A stretch of 64,000 nt of DNA from positions 744,001-808,000 of the forward strand of contig CP013614.1 of NCBI GenBank assembly GCA_001465115.1, written 5' to 3'. Made by a program: the position numbers and the translations under genes. The DNA is from Enterococcus silesiacus. Lineage in GTDB: Bacteria; Bacillota; Bacilli; Lactobacillales; Enterococcaceae. This document shows positions 17,443-26,263 of the stretch, one piece after another. The notes below the pieces were generated by a model, which saw nothing but the letters and a program-made list of their open reading frames with translations, was not told where the DNA came from and made no database searches. Numbering within the stretch: the first letter of the stretch is position 1; every line of letters starts with the position of its first letter.

Positions 17443-18090
17443 ATGCTTTCCAAAGAAAAGACAATGGAAGCGATAGAAATTATGTATGATATGTTCCCGG
17501 AAGCTGCATGTGAACTTACGCATAAAAGTCCATTTCAACTATTGATTGCTGTTATTTTAAGTGCTCAAGCAACGGATGTTTCTGTGAACAAAGCAACACC
17601 TGCATTATTTGCTGCATACTCAACTCCTGAGGCACTTGCGGCGGCTCCCATAGAGGATATCATTCAAAAAATCAAAACGATTGGCTTGTATCGAAATAAA
17701 GCCAAGAATATTAAAGCATGTGCGGCACAATTAATCGATCAGTTTGATGGAAAAGTCCCTGAAACTCGAGAAGAACTAGTTTCTTTACCAGGTGTTGGTC
17801 GTAAAACGGCTAATGTGGTGATGGGAGATGCTTTTGGCGAACCAGCTATTGCAGTTGATACTCACGTTGAACGGGTGTCAAAACGGTTACGAATCTGCAA
17901 ATTAGATGCCAGTGTCATGGAAGTTGAACAAACGTTGATGCGAAAAATTCCTAAAGAATTATGGGTGAAAACTCATCATACAATGATTTTTTTCGGGCGT
18001 TATCACTGTTTAGCTCGAAGTCCTAAATGTGATATCTGTCCACTTCTTTATATGTGTCAAGAAGGTAAAACACGAATGAATGCAAAATAA
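17443..18090 (+). CDS. nth: Endonuclease III (base excision repair glycosylase/AP lyase)
   Basis: 215 residues. It removes oxidised pyrimidines and nicks abasic sites. The helix-hairpin-helix LPGVGRKTANVV carries the catalytic Lys, VDTHVERV the catalytic Asp, and the C-terminal four-Cys cluster (CLARSPKCDICPLLYMC) binds a 4Fe-4S centre. Ribosome site aggaggt. Last gene of the dnaD unit, followed by a strong bidirectional terminator. Confidence 0.97.
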   Translation: MLSKEKTMEAIEIMYDMFPEAACELTHKSPFQLLIAVILSAQATDVSVNKATPALFAAYSTPEALAAAPIEDIIQKIKTIGLYRNKAKNIKACAAQLIDQFDGKVPETREELVSLPGVGRKTANVVMGDAFGEPAIAVDTHVERVSKRLRICKLDASVMEVEQTLMRKIPKELWVKTHHTMIFFGRYHCLARSPKCDICPLLYMCQEGKTRMNAK

Positions 18091-18136
18091 ATAGAGTGAC
18101 GTAGACAATTTATAGTTTACGTCACTCTATTACTAT
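18090..18136. terminator. Bidirectional terminator between nth and the GDPD gene
   Basis: Perfect 13-bp stem: ATAGAGTGACGTA (18091-18103) with TACGTCACTCTAT (18118-18130), followed by TACTATTTTT. The genes on either side converge. Confidence 0.8.
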
Positions 18137-18138
18137 TT

Positions 18139-19941
18139 TTAACCGATCCCTATAACAAAATGGATCAATTTATCTGAATAAATCAGTTCATCTAAATCAG
18201 TTTTGATTGTTTCATTGAGCAATTTTAACTCATCTGTAACAATACCATCTACACCATAAAACATCATCCGTGTCATTGTATCCTCATCATTAATCGTCCA
18301 AGCATACACTTTTTTACCATCGTTATGTGCTGCACTGATAAAATTTTGATTTAAAGTTGTATACTCCATCGTAAAGAAGTCCACATTTGAAACAGGCGGG
18401 CCTACAATATTAAAGGGAAGGATATAGCCGACGTAAAAGTCAGGCTCTTTTTCTTTGAGTTCTGTCGCGGTGTTAAACGTTAGGGTTTGAATAATATGCT
18501 TTTCAGATAAAATGATCGAACGATATTTATCGATGAAATGATCAACTAAATCAGGGCTATCTTGCGGCGTGGTTTTGATCTCAATCAATAATTTTTGCTT
18601 TAACTCTTTGGCTTTGGCTAAATATTCATCAAAAGAGCAAACTTTTGCCTCCATACCATTTTCTTTGGCAGTTAATTTGGTCAATTCAGCTAGGGTCAAT
18701 TGATTAGGTCTTTTATCTACACCAGTAAGCTTTTTCAAATTAAAATCGTGCATGACTACAAATTGCTTATCTTTGGTTTCTTGAACATCCATTTCTATAT
18801 AATTAGGATGCTCTAAGCTAGTTTTTACAAGAGCTGGCAATGTGTTTTGTACACCGTTATTTGCATCAACACCTCTGTGAGACAGAGTTAGTGGTTCTGT
18901 CACAGAAGGCTTACTTAAAAATTCAGTATTGTAAGTACCGACACCGATTCCAAAAATCACTGCAACGAAAGCAAATCCGCTAACCTTTAAAGCAGTCCAT
19001 TCTTTTTTCTGCTGTTTAGGCTGATCGAAAAACCATTGAGGCAAGTCAGGTAAAAAGCCCTCATCGTCCATATAATCGATCGTAATATAGAAAATCCCTA
19101 CAGTGGAAAAGACAATATTAAGAAGCAAAATAAATTGTAACAGTGTCATTCCGATTACTGCACTGGCTAGAGCATAGTTAGGAAATGTTGTTTCAATAAT
19201 TGCTTGAGCACTAAGAATCACCGTGGTGCTAAAAATAAAAAATAGAAGAATACTGCCACCAATCACAATAAACTGCCCAAGAATCCTGAAGAAGTGATTT
19301 TTGGTTGAGCGCCAACTTTCTTTGACCGCTTGGCGAAAGGGAACATCTCTTAAAATCATTTCGGGCAATGCAAAAATTAATCGAATAGAAAGGTAGAAAA
19401 AGAGCAAGTAGCTTAAAGCAACTAAAGCAATAATGGTTACGCGATTAGCAAAAATGAAATCCATAATAAAAGCTGGAATTTTTATTTTTGCAAGTAAATC
19501 TGAATTAAATCCTAGACCACTAAGTGGCAAAACCAAGAAAAAATAAAATAAGAAGAATAAGATTGTGCTAAAACGGATTTTTTTAAGCTGAAGCAACGTT
19601 CCTCTTAGCAGATTTGTTAGAGAAATAGACTGCCTTTTTTTTATGAAAAAAATACTTAATAATAAAAAAGTAAATTCAAAGAATACACAGATCACAATTG
19701 CCACCAAAACGATGATCAATGCAATCAGCACTCCAGGATGTTTTGCAAAAATTATTGGCAGTGTATCATACGATAGATAATTGATCTTTCCCTGCTTTAA
19801 AATAAAACGGGTAGAGCTAGCTAGCAGCGGAAGCAAAACAAAAAGCATAAAGCCATGCATCAATAAGACATCCCGAAGATAGGCTGAGGTGCCTGCAAAA
19901 AAATCAATCATATTTTTAACACTATTTTTCAAGTATTTCAT
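18139..19941 (-). CDS. Membrane-anchored glycerophosphodiester phosphodiesterase
   Basis: 600 residues. The N-terminal ~335 residues hold about seven to eight membrane helices (GDPD membrane domain). The C-terminal domain (about 345-585) is a glycerophosphodiester phosphodiesterase TIM barrel with LSHRGVDANNGVQNTLPAL, YIEMDVQETKD and VVMHDFNLKKLTGV, containing the catalytic His and metal-binding Glu/Asp residues. It would hydrolyse glycerophosphodiesters from lipids or teichoic acid at the membrane. Ribosome site aagggtgg before the ATG at 19941. It is the second gene of a leftward pair, but a terminator separates it from the TVP38-like gene. Confidence 0.9.
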   Translation of the reverse strand: MKYLKNSVKNMIDFFAGTSAYLRDVLLMHGFMLFVLLPLLASSTRFILKQGKINYLSYDTLPIIFAKHPGVLIALIIVLVAIVICVFFEFTFLLLSIFFIKKRQSISLTNLLRGTLLQLKKIRFSTILFFLFYFFLVLPLSGLGFNSDLLAKIKIPAFIMDFIFANRVTIIALVALSYLLFFYLSIRLIFALPEMILRDVPFRQAVKESWRSTKNHFFRILGQFIVIGGSILLFFIFSTTVILSAQAIIETTFPNYALASAVIGMTLLQFILLLNIVFSTVGIFYITIDYMDDEGFLPDLPQWFFDQPKQQKKEWTALKVSGFAFVAVIFGIGVGTYNTEFLSKPSVTEPLTLSHRGVDANNGVQNTLPALVKTSLEHPNYIEMDVQETKDKQFVVMHDFNLKKLTGVDKRPNQLTLAELTKLTAKENGMEAKVCSFDEYLAKAKELKQKLLIEIKTTPQDSPDLVDHFIDKYRSIILSEKHIIQTLTFNTATELKEKEPDFYVGYILPFNIVGPPVSNVDFFTMEYTTLNQNFISAAHNDGKKVYAWTINDEDTMTRMMFYGVDGIVTDELKLLNETIKTDLDELIYSDKLIHFVIGIG

Positions 19942-19975
19942 GAATTATTCCACCCTTATGTAAATTAACAAAAGA

Positions 19976-20010
19976 AAATAGGACACGATTGCATCCTATT
20001 CAAGTCTTTA
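19976..20010 (-). terminator. Terminator of the TVP38-like gene
   Basis: Read leftwards: AATAGGA, 10-base loop, TCCTATT, then TTCTTTT (plus positions 19977-20000). Confidence 0.6.
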
Positions 20011-20027
20011 TTATATAATGTTTTATT

Positions 20028-20627
20028 TTAAAATCCTAGCAAACCGTTTAAATAGGTTCCGCCATAGATCAAGGCTAAACTATATAAGAAAATTGAAGCA
20101 GGTTTTGCTAAAATGATGATCAAAGTAAATTTCTTTAGTGACATCTTGGTTAAGCCAGCCATTAAACATAGCGCATCGTCTGGTGCTATCGGAAGGAAAA
20201 TTGCTAAGGCGAATAGGCGCTCAAAGCGTTTTTCGTTATCTAACCAACTAATGTATTTATTATACGTCTTATCACTGACTAAACTTAAGATAAATGGTTT
20301 ACCATATTGACGTCCTAACAGGAATATGATTACAGAACCAATCGCAATACCAACATAATTATAAATGAATCCAGCCAAAGGTCCAAAAATCAAAACACCT
20401 GCAGCACAACTGATGCCTCCTGGAATGATTGGAATAACAACTTGAACGATCTGTACTAAGATAAACAGCACAGGCCCTAAGATGACCGAGTCACCGACTA
20501 ACCCTCTCAAAGCGTCTACATCCTTAAAAACACCTAATCGCATAAAATAGATCGTTACAGCAATCGTTGCGATAATTCCTATGATTGAAATGCAGTTAAT
20601 AATTTTTCTTGAAAGCGCGATGCTCAT
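20028..20627 (-). CDS. TVP38/TMEM64-family (VTT domain) membrane protein
   Basis: 199 residues with about five hydrophobic segments. The central VTT/SNARE-associated signature is visible as GGISCAAGVLIFGPLAGFIY with the downstream GRQYGKPF and ..LPIAPDDALCLMAGLTKMS, the re-entrant-loop region shared with DedA proteins. Family members scramble or transport lipids; the bacterial substrate is mostly unknown. I chose the ATG at 20627: aaggag lies 9 bases upstream and abuts the earlier ATG at 20636. Confidence 0.87.
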   Translation of the reverse strand: MSIALSRKIINCISIIGIIATIAVTIYFMRLGVFKDVDALRGLVGDSVILGPVLFILVQIVQVVIPIIPGGISCAAGVLIFGPLAGFIYNYVGIAIGSVIIFLLGRQYGKPFILSLVSDKTYNKYISWLDNEKRFERLFALAIFLPIAPDDALCLMAGLTKMSLKKFTLIIILAKPASIFLYSLALIYGGTYLNGLLGF

Positions 20628-20852
20628 GTGTATCATCTCCTTAAAGTAACTACTCTTAGTATAAAAGTCTTCTTATTATTTTACCATTGTTATTTATCAT
20701 TTTTTACGAACAAAGTTGTAAGAACGAACCTGATACAAGTATTATACAAAGAAGAATCGTTAAAAACATCCTACTTTAGCCCTAAATGAAAAAAATAACC
20801 GAGTGTTTCCTATTTACAAGCAACAATGAGAGGATTATAATTGTTTTAAGGA

Positions 20853-20868
20853 TTAAGGGGTGCCTAAA
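20853..20868 (+). promoter_or_regulatory. Probable metal-responsive operator upstream of mntH
   Basis: Imperfect palindrome TTAAGG-GGTG-CCTAAA just before a TATAAT (20871-20876). The TTnAGG/CCTnAA arms resemble binding sites of DtxR-type manganese regulators (MntR, EfaR, SloR). Placement before a Mn2+ transporter supports this; the assignment is inference. Confidence 0.4.
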
Positions 20869-20916
20869 AATATAATAATATAAACCTGATGATTTATAGT
20901 TGGAAGAAGGATAAAC

Positions 20917-22284
20917 ATGAAAGAAGAGAAAAATGAAGCAGAAAAGTTGTTGGAGTATGCAAATGGTCCTAGTTTAGAAGAAATCAACAATACCGTTGAT
21001 GTCCCTAAAAATGCTAGTTTCTGGCGAACACTGATGGCCTATAGTGGACCAGGGGCACTTGTAGCAGTTGGCTATATGGATCCTGGTAATTGGATTACAT
21101 CGATTGCAGGTGGTGCAGAATATAAGTATGCATTGTTGAGTGTCATCTTATTATCAAGCTTGATTGCAATGCTGCTTCAAAGTATGGCAGCCAAATTAGG
21201 GATCGTGACAGGTAGAGATTTAGCTCAAGCAACTAGAGAGCATACAAGTAAAAAAACGGGTTTTGTTTTATGGATCATTACAGAGCTTGCGATCATGGCA
21301 ACCGATATTGCTGAAGTGATTGGTGGGGCCGTGGCTTTGCAATTACTGTTTGGCTTTCCATTATTGCTTGGTGTGTTGATTACAACATTTGATGTTTTAT
21401 TATTGTTGTTGTTGACAAAATTAGGCTTTAGGAAAATCGAAGCGATCGTAGCTTGTTTGATTGCTGTTATCTTTTTTGTTTTTGCTTACGAGGTTGCTCT
21501 TGCTGATCCAAATATTGGAGAAGTATTGCGAGGCTTCATTCCAGATACCCGGATTGCTAGCGATAAATCAATGTTGTTTTTAGCGTTAGGGATTGTGGGT
21601 GCTACTGTTATGCCTCATAATTTATATTTACATTCCTCTATTGCTCAAGCAAGAAAGTTCGATCGTAATGATGACAAAGAAAAGGCTAAAGCGATTCGTT
21701 TTACAATTTGGGATTCAAATATTCAATTAACGGTGGCTTTTATCGTGAATTGTTTATTGTTGATTTTGGGTGGTGCTCTATTTTATGGAACGAATAGTGA
21801 TTTAGGGAAGTTTGTTGATTTGTTTGATGCATTGAAAAATCCTGATATTGTAGGAAATATTGCTAGCCCAGTGCTAAGTATTTTATTTGCTGTTGCATTA
21901 CTTGCTTCTGGACAGAACTCAACGATCACCGGAACACTTTCAGGACAAATTGTTATGGAAGGGTTTATTCATTTGAAAATGCCGCTATGGATGCGTAGGG
22001 TCGTAACGCGTCTGATTGCGATCGTTCCAGTAATCATTTGTGTGATTATTTACGGCGGCAGAGAATCAGCAGTTGAAGATTTGCTACTATACACGCAAGT
22101 ATTCTTAAGTATTGCCTTGCCAATTTCAATTATTCCGTTGACGATGTATACGAGTGATAAAAAAATCATGGGCAAATTTGCTAATCCAATGTGGGTAAAA
22201 GTTCTAGCTTGGATCATCGCAATTGTCTTGACGGCGTTGAATTTATTCTTGATTTACGGCACATTAACTGGTGTTAACGCGTAG
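20917..22284 (+). CDS. mntH: Nramp-type Mn2+/H+ symporter MntH
   Basis: 455 residues with about eleven membrane helices. The Nramp metal-site motifs are present: GYMDPGNW in helix 1 and [10 protein letters not shown] in helix 6. A hydrophilic N-terminus of about 35 residues precedes the first helix. It imports Mn2+ (also Fe2+/Cd2+ in the family), driven by protons. Single-gene unit with ribosome site gaagaagg and its own terminator; a DtxR-type operator-like palindrome lies about 50 bases upstream, suggesting repression by manganese. Confidence 0.95.
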   Translation: MKEEKNEAEKLLEYANGPSLEEINNTVDVPKNASFWRTLMAYSGPGALVAVGYMDPGNWITSIAGGAEYKYALLSVILLSSLIAMLLQSMAAKLGIVTGRDLAQATREHTSKKTGFVLWIITELAIMATDIAEVIGGAVALQLLFGFPLLLGVLITTFDVLLLLLLTKLGFRKIEAIVACLIAVIFFVFAYEVALADPNIGEVLRGFIPDTRIASDKSMLFLALGIVGATVMPHNLYLHSSIAQARKFDRNDDKEKAKAIRFTIWDSNIQLTVAFIVNCLLLILGGALFYGTNSDLGKFVDLFDALKNPDIVGNIASPVLSILFAVALLASGQNSTITGTLSGQIVMEGFIHLKMPLWMRRVVTRLIAIVPVIICVIIYGGRESAVEDLLLYTQVFLSIALPISIIPLTMYTSDKKIMGKFANPMWVKVLAWIIAIVLTALNLFLIYGTLTGVNA

Positions 22285-22289
22285 AAAGT

Positions 22290-22329
22290 TAAAAAGAAAG
22301 CGATTCTTCATTGAATGGCTTTCTTTTTA
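22290..22329 (+). terminator. mntH terminator
   Basis: AAAAAGAAAGC (22291-22301) pairs with GCTTTCTTTTT (22318-22328); the inner GATTC/GAAT pairing closes the loop. Confidence 0.8.
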
Positions 22330-22400
22330 TGTATATATAGAATTCAATCTATAGAAATGGTAGAATGAAAAAGACTAAAATTTTGAAATGAGGGTTTTAA

Positions 22401-22925
22401 GTGACTGAATATTTAAATGTTGGAAAAATCGTCAATACTCAAGGCTTAAAAGGCGAAGTACGAATAATTTCTCAAACAGATTTTCCAGAGCTACGCTATA
22501 AAAAAGGATCAGTTTTGACATTATTTCAAGAAAAAAAAACGCCAATCGAATTAACGATTAAAACGCATCGCAAACATAAAAATTTTGATATTGTCACGTT
22601 TGAAGATCATTTTTCAATCAATGATGTTGAAAAATACCGTGATGGCATTTTGAAAGTATCAAAAGATGGCTTAAAGGATTTACCAGGAGATGAATTTTAT
22701 TATCATGAAATCATTGGCTTGACGGTCATCGATGAAAATAATGAAGAACTTGGTAAGATCAAAGAGATTCTTTCGCCAGGAGCAAATGATGTCTGGGTTG
22801 TTCAAAGACCTAAGAAAAAAGATGCCTTGATTCCTTATATCGAGTCTGTTGTTAAGTCGATTGATTTAGAAGCAGGCATTGTTCGTGTAGAGATTCCAGA
22901 AGGTTTGATCGACGATGAAAATTGA
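22401..22925 (+). CDS. rimM: 16S rRNA processing protein RimM
   Basis: 174 residues. It assists 30S subunit maturation around ribosomal protein S19. The N-terminal RimM beta-barrel shows [17 protein letters not shown]; the C-terminal PRC-barrel shows [10 protein letters not shown] and [15 protein letters not shown]. Translation starts at GTG 22401 with gaggg upstream. It overlaps trmD by 11 bases; rimM-trmD-rplS is a conserved order. Confidence 0.96.
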   Translation: MTEYLNVGKIVNTQGLKGEVRIISQTDFPELRYKKGSVLTLFQEKKTPIELTIKTHRKHKNFDIVTFEDHFSINDVEKYRDGILKVSKDGLKDLPGDEFYYHEIIGLTVIDENNEELGKIKEILSPGANDVWVVQRPKKKDALIPYIESVVKSIDLEAGIVRVEIPEGLIDDEN

Positions 22926-23664
22926 TGTGTTGACGCTTTTCCCAAGAATGTTTGAAGGGCCAATGGGAGAATCGATCATTGGAAAAGCTGTAGAGAAAAA
23001 TTTACTGGAAATCAATGTTTCTAATTTTCGTGATCATTCAGATAATAAGCATCAGTCAGTTGATGATTATCCTTATGGTGGTGGCGCTGGGATGCTTTTA
23101 AAAGTTCAGCCAATCTATGATAATTTACGAAAAATTGAAGAAGCATCACCGGAAACTAAAAAACGTGTGATCTTGCTAGATCCGGCTGGTAAACAGTTTG
23201 ATCAAAAAATGGCGGAAGAATTTTCTGCAGAAGAGCATCTAGTTTTTATCTGTGGTCATTATGAAGGCTATGATGAGCGGATTCGCTCTTTGGTTACGGA
23301 TGAAGTTTCACTAGGAGATTACGTTATGACTGGCGGCGAATTAGGTGCAATGGTTATGATCGATGCCACGGTTCGTCTGCTACCTGATGTGTTAGGAAAT
23401 AAACTATCTGCGCAAACGGATTCTCATTCAACGGGGTTGTTGGAACATCCGCAATATACGCGCCCAGCTGAATTTAATGGGATGAATGTACCGGAAGTCT
23501 TAACGAATGGCAATCATAAATTGATAGCTGAATGGCAGTTGAAAGAATCCCTACGTAGAACCTATTTAAGACGTCCAGATATGCTGGAAACTCTTGAGCT
23601 GGATGATGAAATGAAAAAATTATTGGCCGAGATTATTGAAGAAGAAAAGTCCGCAAGTAAATAG
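22915..23664 (+). CDS. trmD: tRNA (guanine-37-N1)-methyltransferase
   Basis: 249 residues. SPOUT-class methyltransferase that makes m1G37 and prevents frameshifting. The trefoil-knot SAM site is seen in [13 protein letters not shown] and [28 protein letters not shown] is the family signature, and [10 protein letters not shown] the tRNA-binding part. Its start lies inside rimM, so translation is coupled. No terminator follows; rplS has its own promoter. Confidence 0.97.
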   Translation: MKIDVLTLFPRMFEGPMGESIIGKAVEKNLLEINVSNFRDHSDNKHQSVDDYPYGGGAGMLLKVQPIYDNLRKIEEASPETKKRVILLDPAGKQFDQKMAEEFSAEEHLVFICGHYEGYDERIRSLVTDEVSLGDYVMTGGELGAMVMIDATVRLLPDVLGNKLSAQTDSHSTGLLEHPQYTRPAEFNGMNVPEVLTNGNHKLIAEWQLKESLRRTYLRRPDMLETLELDDEMKKLLAEIIEEEKSASK

Positions 23665-23693
23665 AAACTGAACGATCTTTAAAGAAAAATCCC

Positions 23694-23722
23694 TTTACAG
23701 CTTAGAAGAGCTATGTTAAACT
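23694..23722 (+). promoter_or_regulatory. rplS promoter
   Basis: TTTACA at 23694-23699, 17-bp spacer ending TGT (extended -10), TAAACT at 23717-23722. Confidence 0.65.
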
Positions 23723-23729
23723 ATTTCAG

Positions 23730-23808
23730 TGAGTGCAAAGCGCTCAACTATTACGATATTCCGCTGTGACAAAAGTCATATGAATGTTTGGAATGAGGAG
23801 AAAAAAGA
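23730..23808 (+). promoter_or_regulatory. Structured rplS leader (candidate L19 leader)
   Basis: The roughly 80-base leader can form a GAGTGC/GCGCTC hairpin (23730-23744) and a longer ATTCC...GGAAT stem enclosing a smaller one. L19 autoregulatory leaders are known in Firmicutes at this position; I cannot confirm a match to the family consensus. Confidence 0.4.
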
Positions 23809-24156
23809 ATGAATCCATTAATTCAAGAATTAACACAAGAACAATTACGTACGGATATTCCTGCGTTTCGTCCTGGAGACACTGTTCGCGTTCATGCGAA
23901 AGTAGTTGAAGGAACGCGCGAACGTATCCAATTATTTGAAGGAGTTGTTATCGGACGCCGCGGCACTGGTATCAGCGAAACTTATACAGTACGTAAAATT
24001 TCTAACGGTGTTGGTGTGGAACGTACATTCCCATTACACACACCACGTGTTGCTCAAATCGAAGTAGTACGCTATGGTAAAGTTCGTCGTGCGAAACTTT
24101 ATTACTTACGTGCATTACATGGTAAAGCAGCTCGTATTAAAGAAATCCGTCGTTAA
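23809..24156 (+). CDS. rplS: 50S ribosomal protein L19
   Basis: 115 residues, the normal length. L19 sits at the interface of the two ribosomal subunits. Recognised by [53 protein letters not shown] and the Arg-rich end RAKLYYLR. Codon use is strongly biased, as expected of a ribosomal gene. Ribosome site gaggag; a terminator follows. Confidence 0.98.
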   Translation: MNPLIQELTQEQLRTDIPAFRPGDTVRVHAKVVEGTRERIQLFEGVVIGRRGTGISETYTVRKISNGVGVERTFPLHTPRVAQIEVVRYGKVRRAKLYYLRALHGKAARIKEIRR

Positions 24157-24179
24157 AAACTTGTTATTGATTAACAATG

Positions 24180-24211
24180 AACCCCTTGATTTTCAAGGGG
24201 TTTTATTTTTT
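24180..24211 (+). terminator. rplS terminator
   Basis: CCCCTTG (24182-24188) with CAAGGGG (24194-24200), followed by TTTTATTTTTTT. Confidence 0.88.
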
Positions 24212-24397
24212 TGTTTGTTTTGCAAAAAAAATCAATGAGTACAAAATAACCTTTTTTTAATACAAAAGGGGGTAAAAAAAGGGGAATGAACTACAAAAAA
24301 GTGCTGTCTTTTTACTTTATCTTTAACAAAAGAATTCTCTGAGAACAGGGTTCATTTGTAAGCAACCAATCGAACTAAATTTGAATTTAAGGCGTAT

Positions 24398-24511
24398 GTG
24401 AATGAACTAAAAAATTTAAAACAAGTAGGGGTCAGAACTGCTGTTAATCAGTTAGTTGATCGTTATATTCGAGAAAGAAATCAACTGTTATATGAATTCA
24501 GTTCTTATTAA
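24398..24511 (+). CDS. 37-residue hypothetical protein or remnant (GTG start)
   Basis: Encodes NELKNLKQVGVRTAVN, then QLVDRYIRERNQLLYEF, a helical, charged peptide. aagg lies 5 bases before the GTG, a modest ribosome site. The frame stays open 12 codons further upstream (from 24362, after a TAA) without a start codon and reads plausibly (RTKFEFKAY), so this may be the tail of a broken gene. I recognise no family. A second tiny ORF with a strong ribosome site begins 11 bases later. Confidence 0.35.
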   Translation: MNELKNLKQVGVRTAVNQLVDRYIRERNQLLYEFSSY

Positions 24512-24521
24512 GGAGAGTGTT

Positions 24522-24596
24522 ATGAGAGACATGTGCTTTACTATATTTGTCACTGTAAACACATTACTGCTTCTGCACGTTATATCCATGGTATAA
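24522..24596 (+). CDS. 24-residue hydrophobic peptide
   Basis: Starts 5 bases after aaggagag, a strong ribosome site. The product begins MRDMCFTIFV and ends LLLLHVISMV, essentially one hydrophobic stretch. Its size and hydrophobic C-terminus are like small membrane toxins or the short precursors of enterococcal inhibitor peptides, but no known sequence is recognised. It is placed in front of the papain-like gene at 24695. Confidence 0.35.
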   Translation: MRDMCFTIFVTVNTLLLLHVISMV

Positions 24597-24694
24597 CATA
24601 AAACAATTCTATTTAATAAAATAAGAATATCACCTCTGTATCAGATGAGTGGTACAGCAGGTAAATGATTAACTAATAAGGGAGGTAAGTTATA

Positions 24695-25276
24695 ATGAAA
24701 AGTATTTATATTCTTTTAACTCGTTCTAAAACATATATTTCAAAATTGATTCAAATGGCTACGGCAGATGATTATACACATGTTTCCATTGCTTTTGATG
24801 GGACGTTGTCACAATTTTATAGCTTTGGACGTAAACATCCACATTTTCCTTTACCAGCAGGACTTATTCAAGAGAGCTTGACCAATTGTTTTTTTGACTA
24901 TCATAAAGAGATGCCTTGTGCCTTATATGAGCTGAAAGTATCGAAATCGGTCTTTGCACAAGCAATGTCTGAAGTGCAGCAGATGGTAATGGAAAAGCAG
25001 CAGTATCGATACAATATCATCGGATTAGTTTGCTGTAAATTCTCCATTCAGTATCAACGTGAAAACTATTATTTTTGCTCTCAATTTGTAGCAGAAATAT
25101 TAGAAAAGAGCCAGGCAGTTGTGTTACCAAAACCAGCAGAGTTAATACGACCAATAGATTATGCAAATTTGGAAGCTAGTAATTGCTTATTTAAAGGGAA
25201 AATTAGTGAATTAGTTGCTAATGTTAATTCTGTACGAGGTATACCTGTCTATGAGCTATTTGAAAGTGTAGTATAG
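24695..25276 (+). CDS. Permuted NlpC/P60 (papain-like) superfamily protein
   Basis: 193 residues without signal peptide. The pattern fits the circularly permuted papain-like hydrolases (YiiX/YycO-like): a His29 in DDYTHVSIAFDG near the start and a Cys128 in YYFCSQFVAEIL, reversed relative to classical papain order. Such proteins are thought to hydrolyse amide or ester bonds in peptides or lipids. The ribosome site is ggaggt, 9 bases from the ATG. It stands alone after two tiny ORFs; substrate unknown. Confidence 0.7.
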   Translation: MKSIYILLTRSKTYISKLIQMATADDYTHVSIAFDGTLSQFYSFGRKHPHFPLPAGLIQESLTNCFFDYHKEMPCALYELKVSKSVFAQAMSEVQQMVMEKQQYRYNIIGLVCCKFSIQYQRENYYFCSQFVAEILEKSQAVVLPKPAELIRPIDYANLEASNCLFKGKISELVANVNSVRGIPVYELFESVV

Positions 25277-25338
25277 GAGGCAAACCTAATCAGTCATTGT
25301 GCCGCCACACCATCATGTATAATAAAAAAATAATTCAC

Positions 25339-25389
25339 TTCCAACTGGTTTCTACATGCTAATTGTGGGAAGCGGTTGTTTTTTTGCAC
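25339..25389 (+). terminator. Probable terminator
   Basis: CACTTCC arm at about 25339-25345 pairs with GGGAAG at 25367-25372 across a long loop; CGGTTG and seven T follow. The pairing is imperfect. The rest of the stretch to 25502 is AT-rich with nothing recognisable. Confidence 0.45.
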
Positions 25390-25502
25390 TGAGGATTTTT
25401 AATTGCCTTCACTTTTGTGAATAGAGAAGCTCACTTATACAATTTTTACATAAGTGATAGACTGGATTTGATAGTGTTTAATGTTCACACGTATTTTTTT
25501 AG

Positions 25503-25531
25503 TTGCTTTATCTGATTACGTGTGGTAAGAT
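25503..25531 (+). promoter_or_regulatory. Promoter of the FMN reductase gene
   Basis: TTGCTT at 25503-25508, 17-bp spacer ending TGG (extended -10), TAAGAT at 25526-25531. Confidence 0.65.
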
Positions 25532-25543
25532 AAATTCATATTA

Positions 25544-25560
25544 ACTTACTAAAAGTAAGT
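25544..25560 (+). promoter_or_regulatory. Palindromic operator ACTTAC-N5-GTAAGT
   Basis: A perfect inverted repeat lying just after the predicted transcription start of the FMN reductase. The same CTTACT/AGTAAG arms occur before the HxlR regulator gene at 31895, suggesting one redox regulator controls both. Confidence 0.6.
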
Positions 25561-25578
25561 GGAAGGGAGTATATACTT

Positions 25579-26124
25579 ATGACAAAATATGGTGTAATTG
25601 TAGGATCTACAAGAAAAAATTCTTATTCAGAAGCGGTTGCAAAAGCAATTGTAAAAGGTTTACCAGCAGATTCAGATGTAACGTTTTTAAACATTAAAGA
25701 TTTACCGTTGTACAATCAGGATTATGATGCGAATTCTCCAGAGGAATATACGACTTTTAGAAAAGCCGTTGCAGAGCAAGACGCTTTCATTTTTGTTACA
25801 CCTGAACACAATAGAAGCATTTCAGCAGCATTAAAAAATGCATTAGATGTTGCATCTCGTCCTTGGGGTGAAAATGTCTGGGCAGGTAAACCTGCATTAG
25901 TTGCATCTCAATCGATTTCTGGTATTTCAGGGGTCTTAGCGAATCATGTACTACGTCAATCATTGGTATTTTTAGATATGCCAACTATGCAACAACCTGA
26001 GTTATATATTGGTCAATCTGATAAATTATTTAATGAAAATCTTGAACCAAATAATGATGGCACAAAAGAATTTTTAGCAGGCGCTGGAGAAAAATTCAGC
26101 CAATTTGTTTCTAATTTTAAGTAA
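25579..26124 (+). CDS. NADPH-dependent FMN reductase/azoreductase family protein
   Basis: 181 residues with a flavodoxin-like fold. The FMN phosphate loop is GSTRKNSYSEAV near residue 9; FVTPEHNRSISAALKNALD and SRPWGENVWAGKPA are family signatures (YhdA/chromate or azo reductase group). It would reduce quinones, azo compounds or FMN with NAD(P)H in the cytoplasm. Promoter and palindromic operator are visible immediately upstream. The physiological substrate is not determined. Confidence 0.88.
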   Translation: MTKYGVIVGSTRKNSYSEAVAKAIVKGLPADSDVTFLNIKDLPLYNQDYDANSPEEYTTFRKAVAEQDAFIFVTPEHNRSISAALKNALDVASRPWGENVWAGKPALVASQSISGISGVLANHVLRQSLVFLDMPTMQQPELYIGQSDKLFNENLEPNNDGTKEFLAGAGEKFSQFVSNFK

Positions 26125-26255
26125 ACAATGAGGTTGGGGCAAAAGTTTTTAATTTCCAAAGCCTTCAAATCTTAGTGTTTTAGCACTTGGAAATTGATGT
26201 GATCGAAGTGTATGGCAATCACCGTTTATCCAGTGTTCACTCAACTATTTCTTAA

Positions 26256-26263
26256 AAAATCTT
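26256..26263 (+). repeat. Target-site duplication, left copy (AAAATCTT)
   Basis: Eight bases identical to 27082-27089, directly abutting the left inverted repeat of the IS; 8 bp is the usual duplication of the ISL3 family. Confidence 0.85.

Noticed and set aside
26151..26195. AATTTCCAA...TTGGAAATT hairpin before the IS as a second mobile element
   Set aside because: No transposase, direct repeats or further copies in the window; only a 9-bp stem with a long loop.
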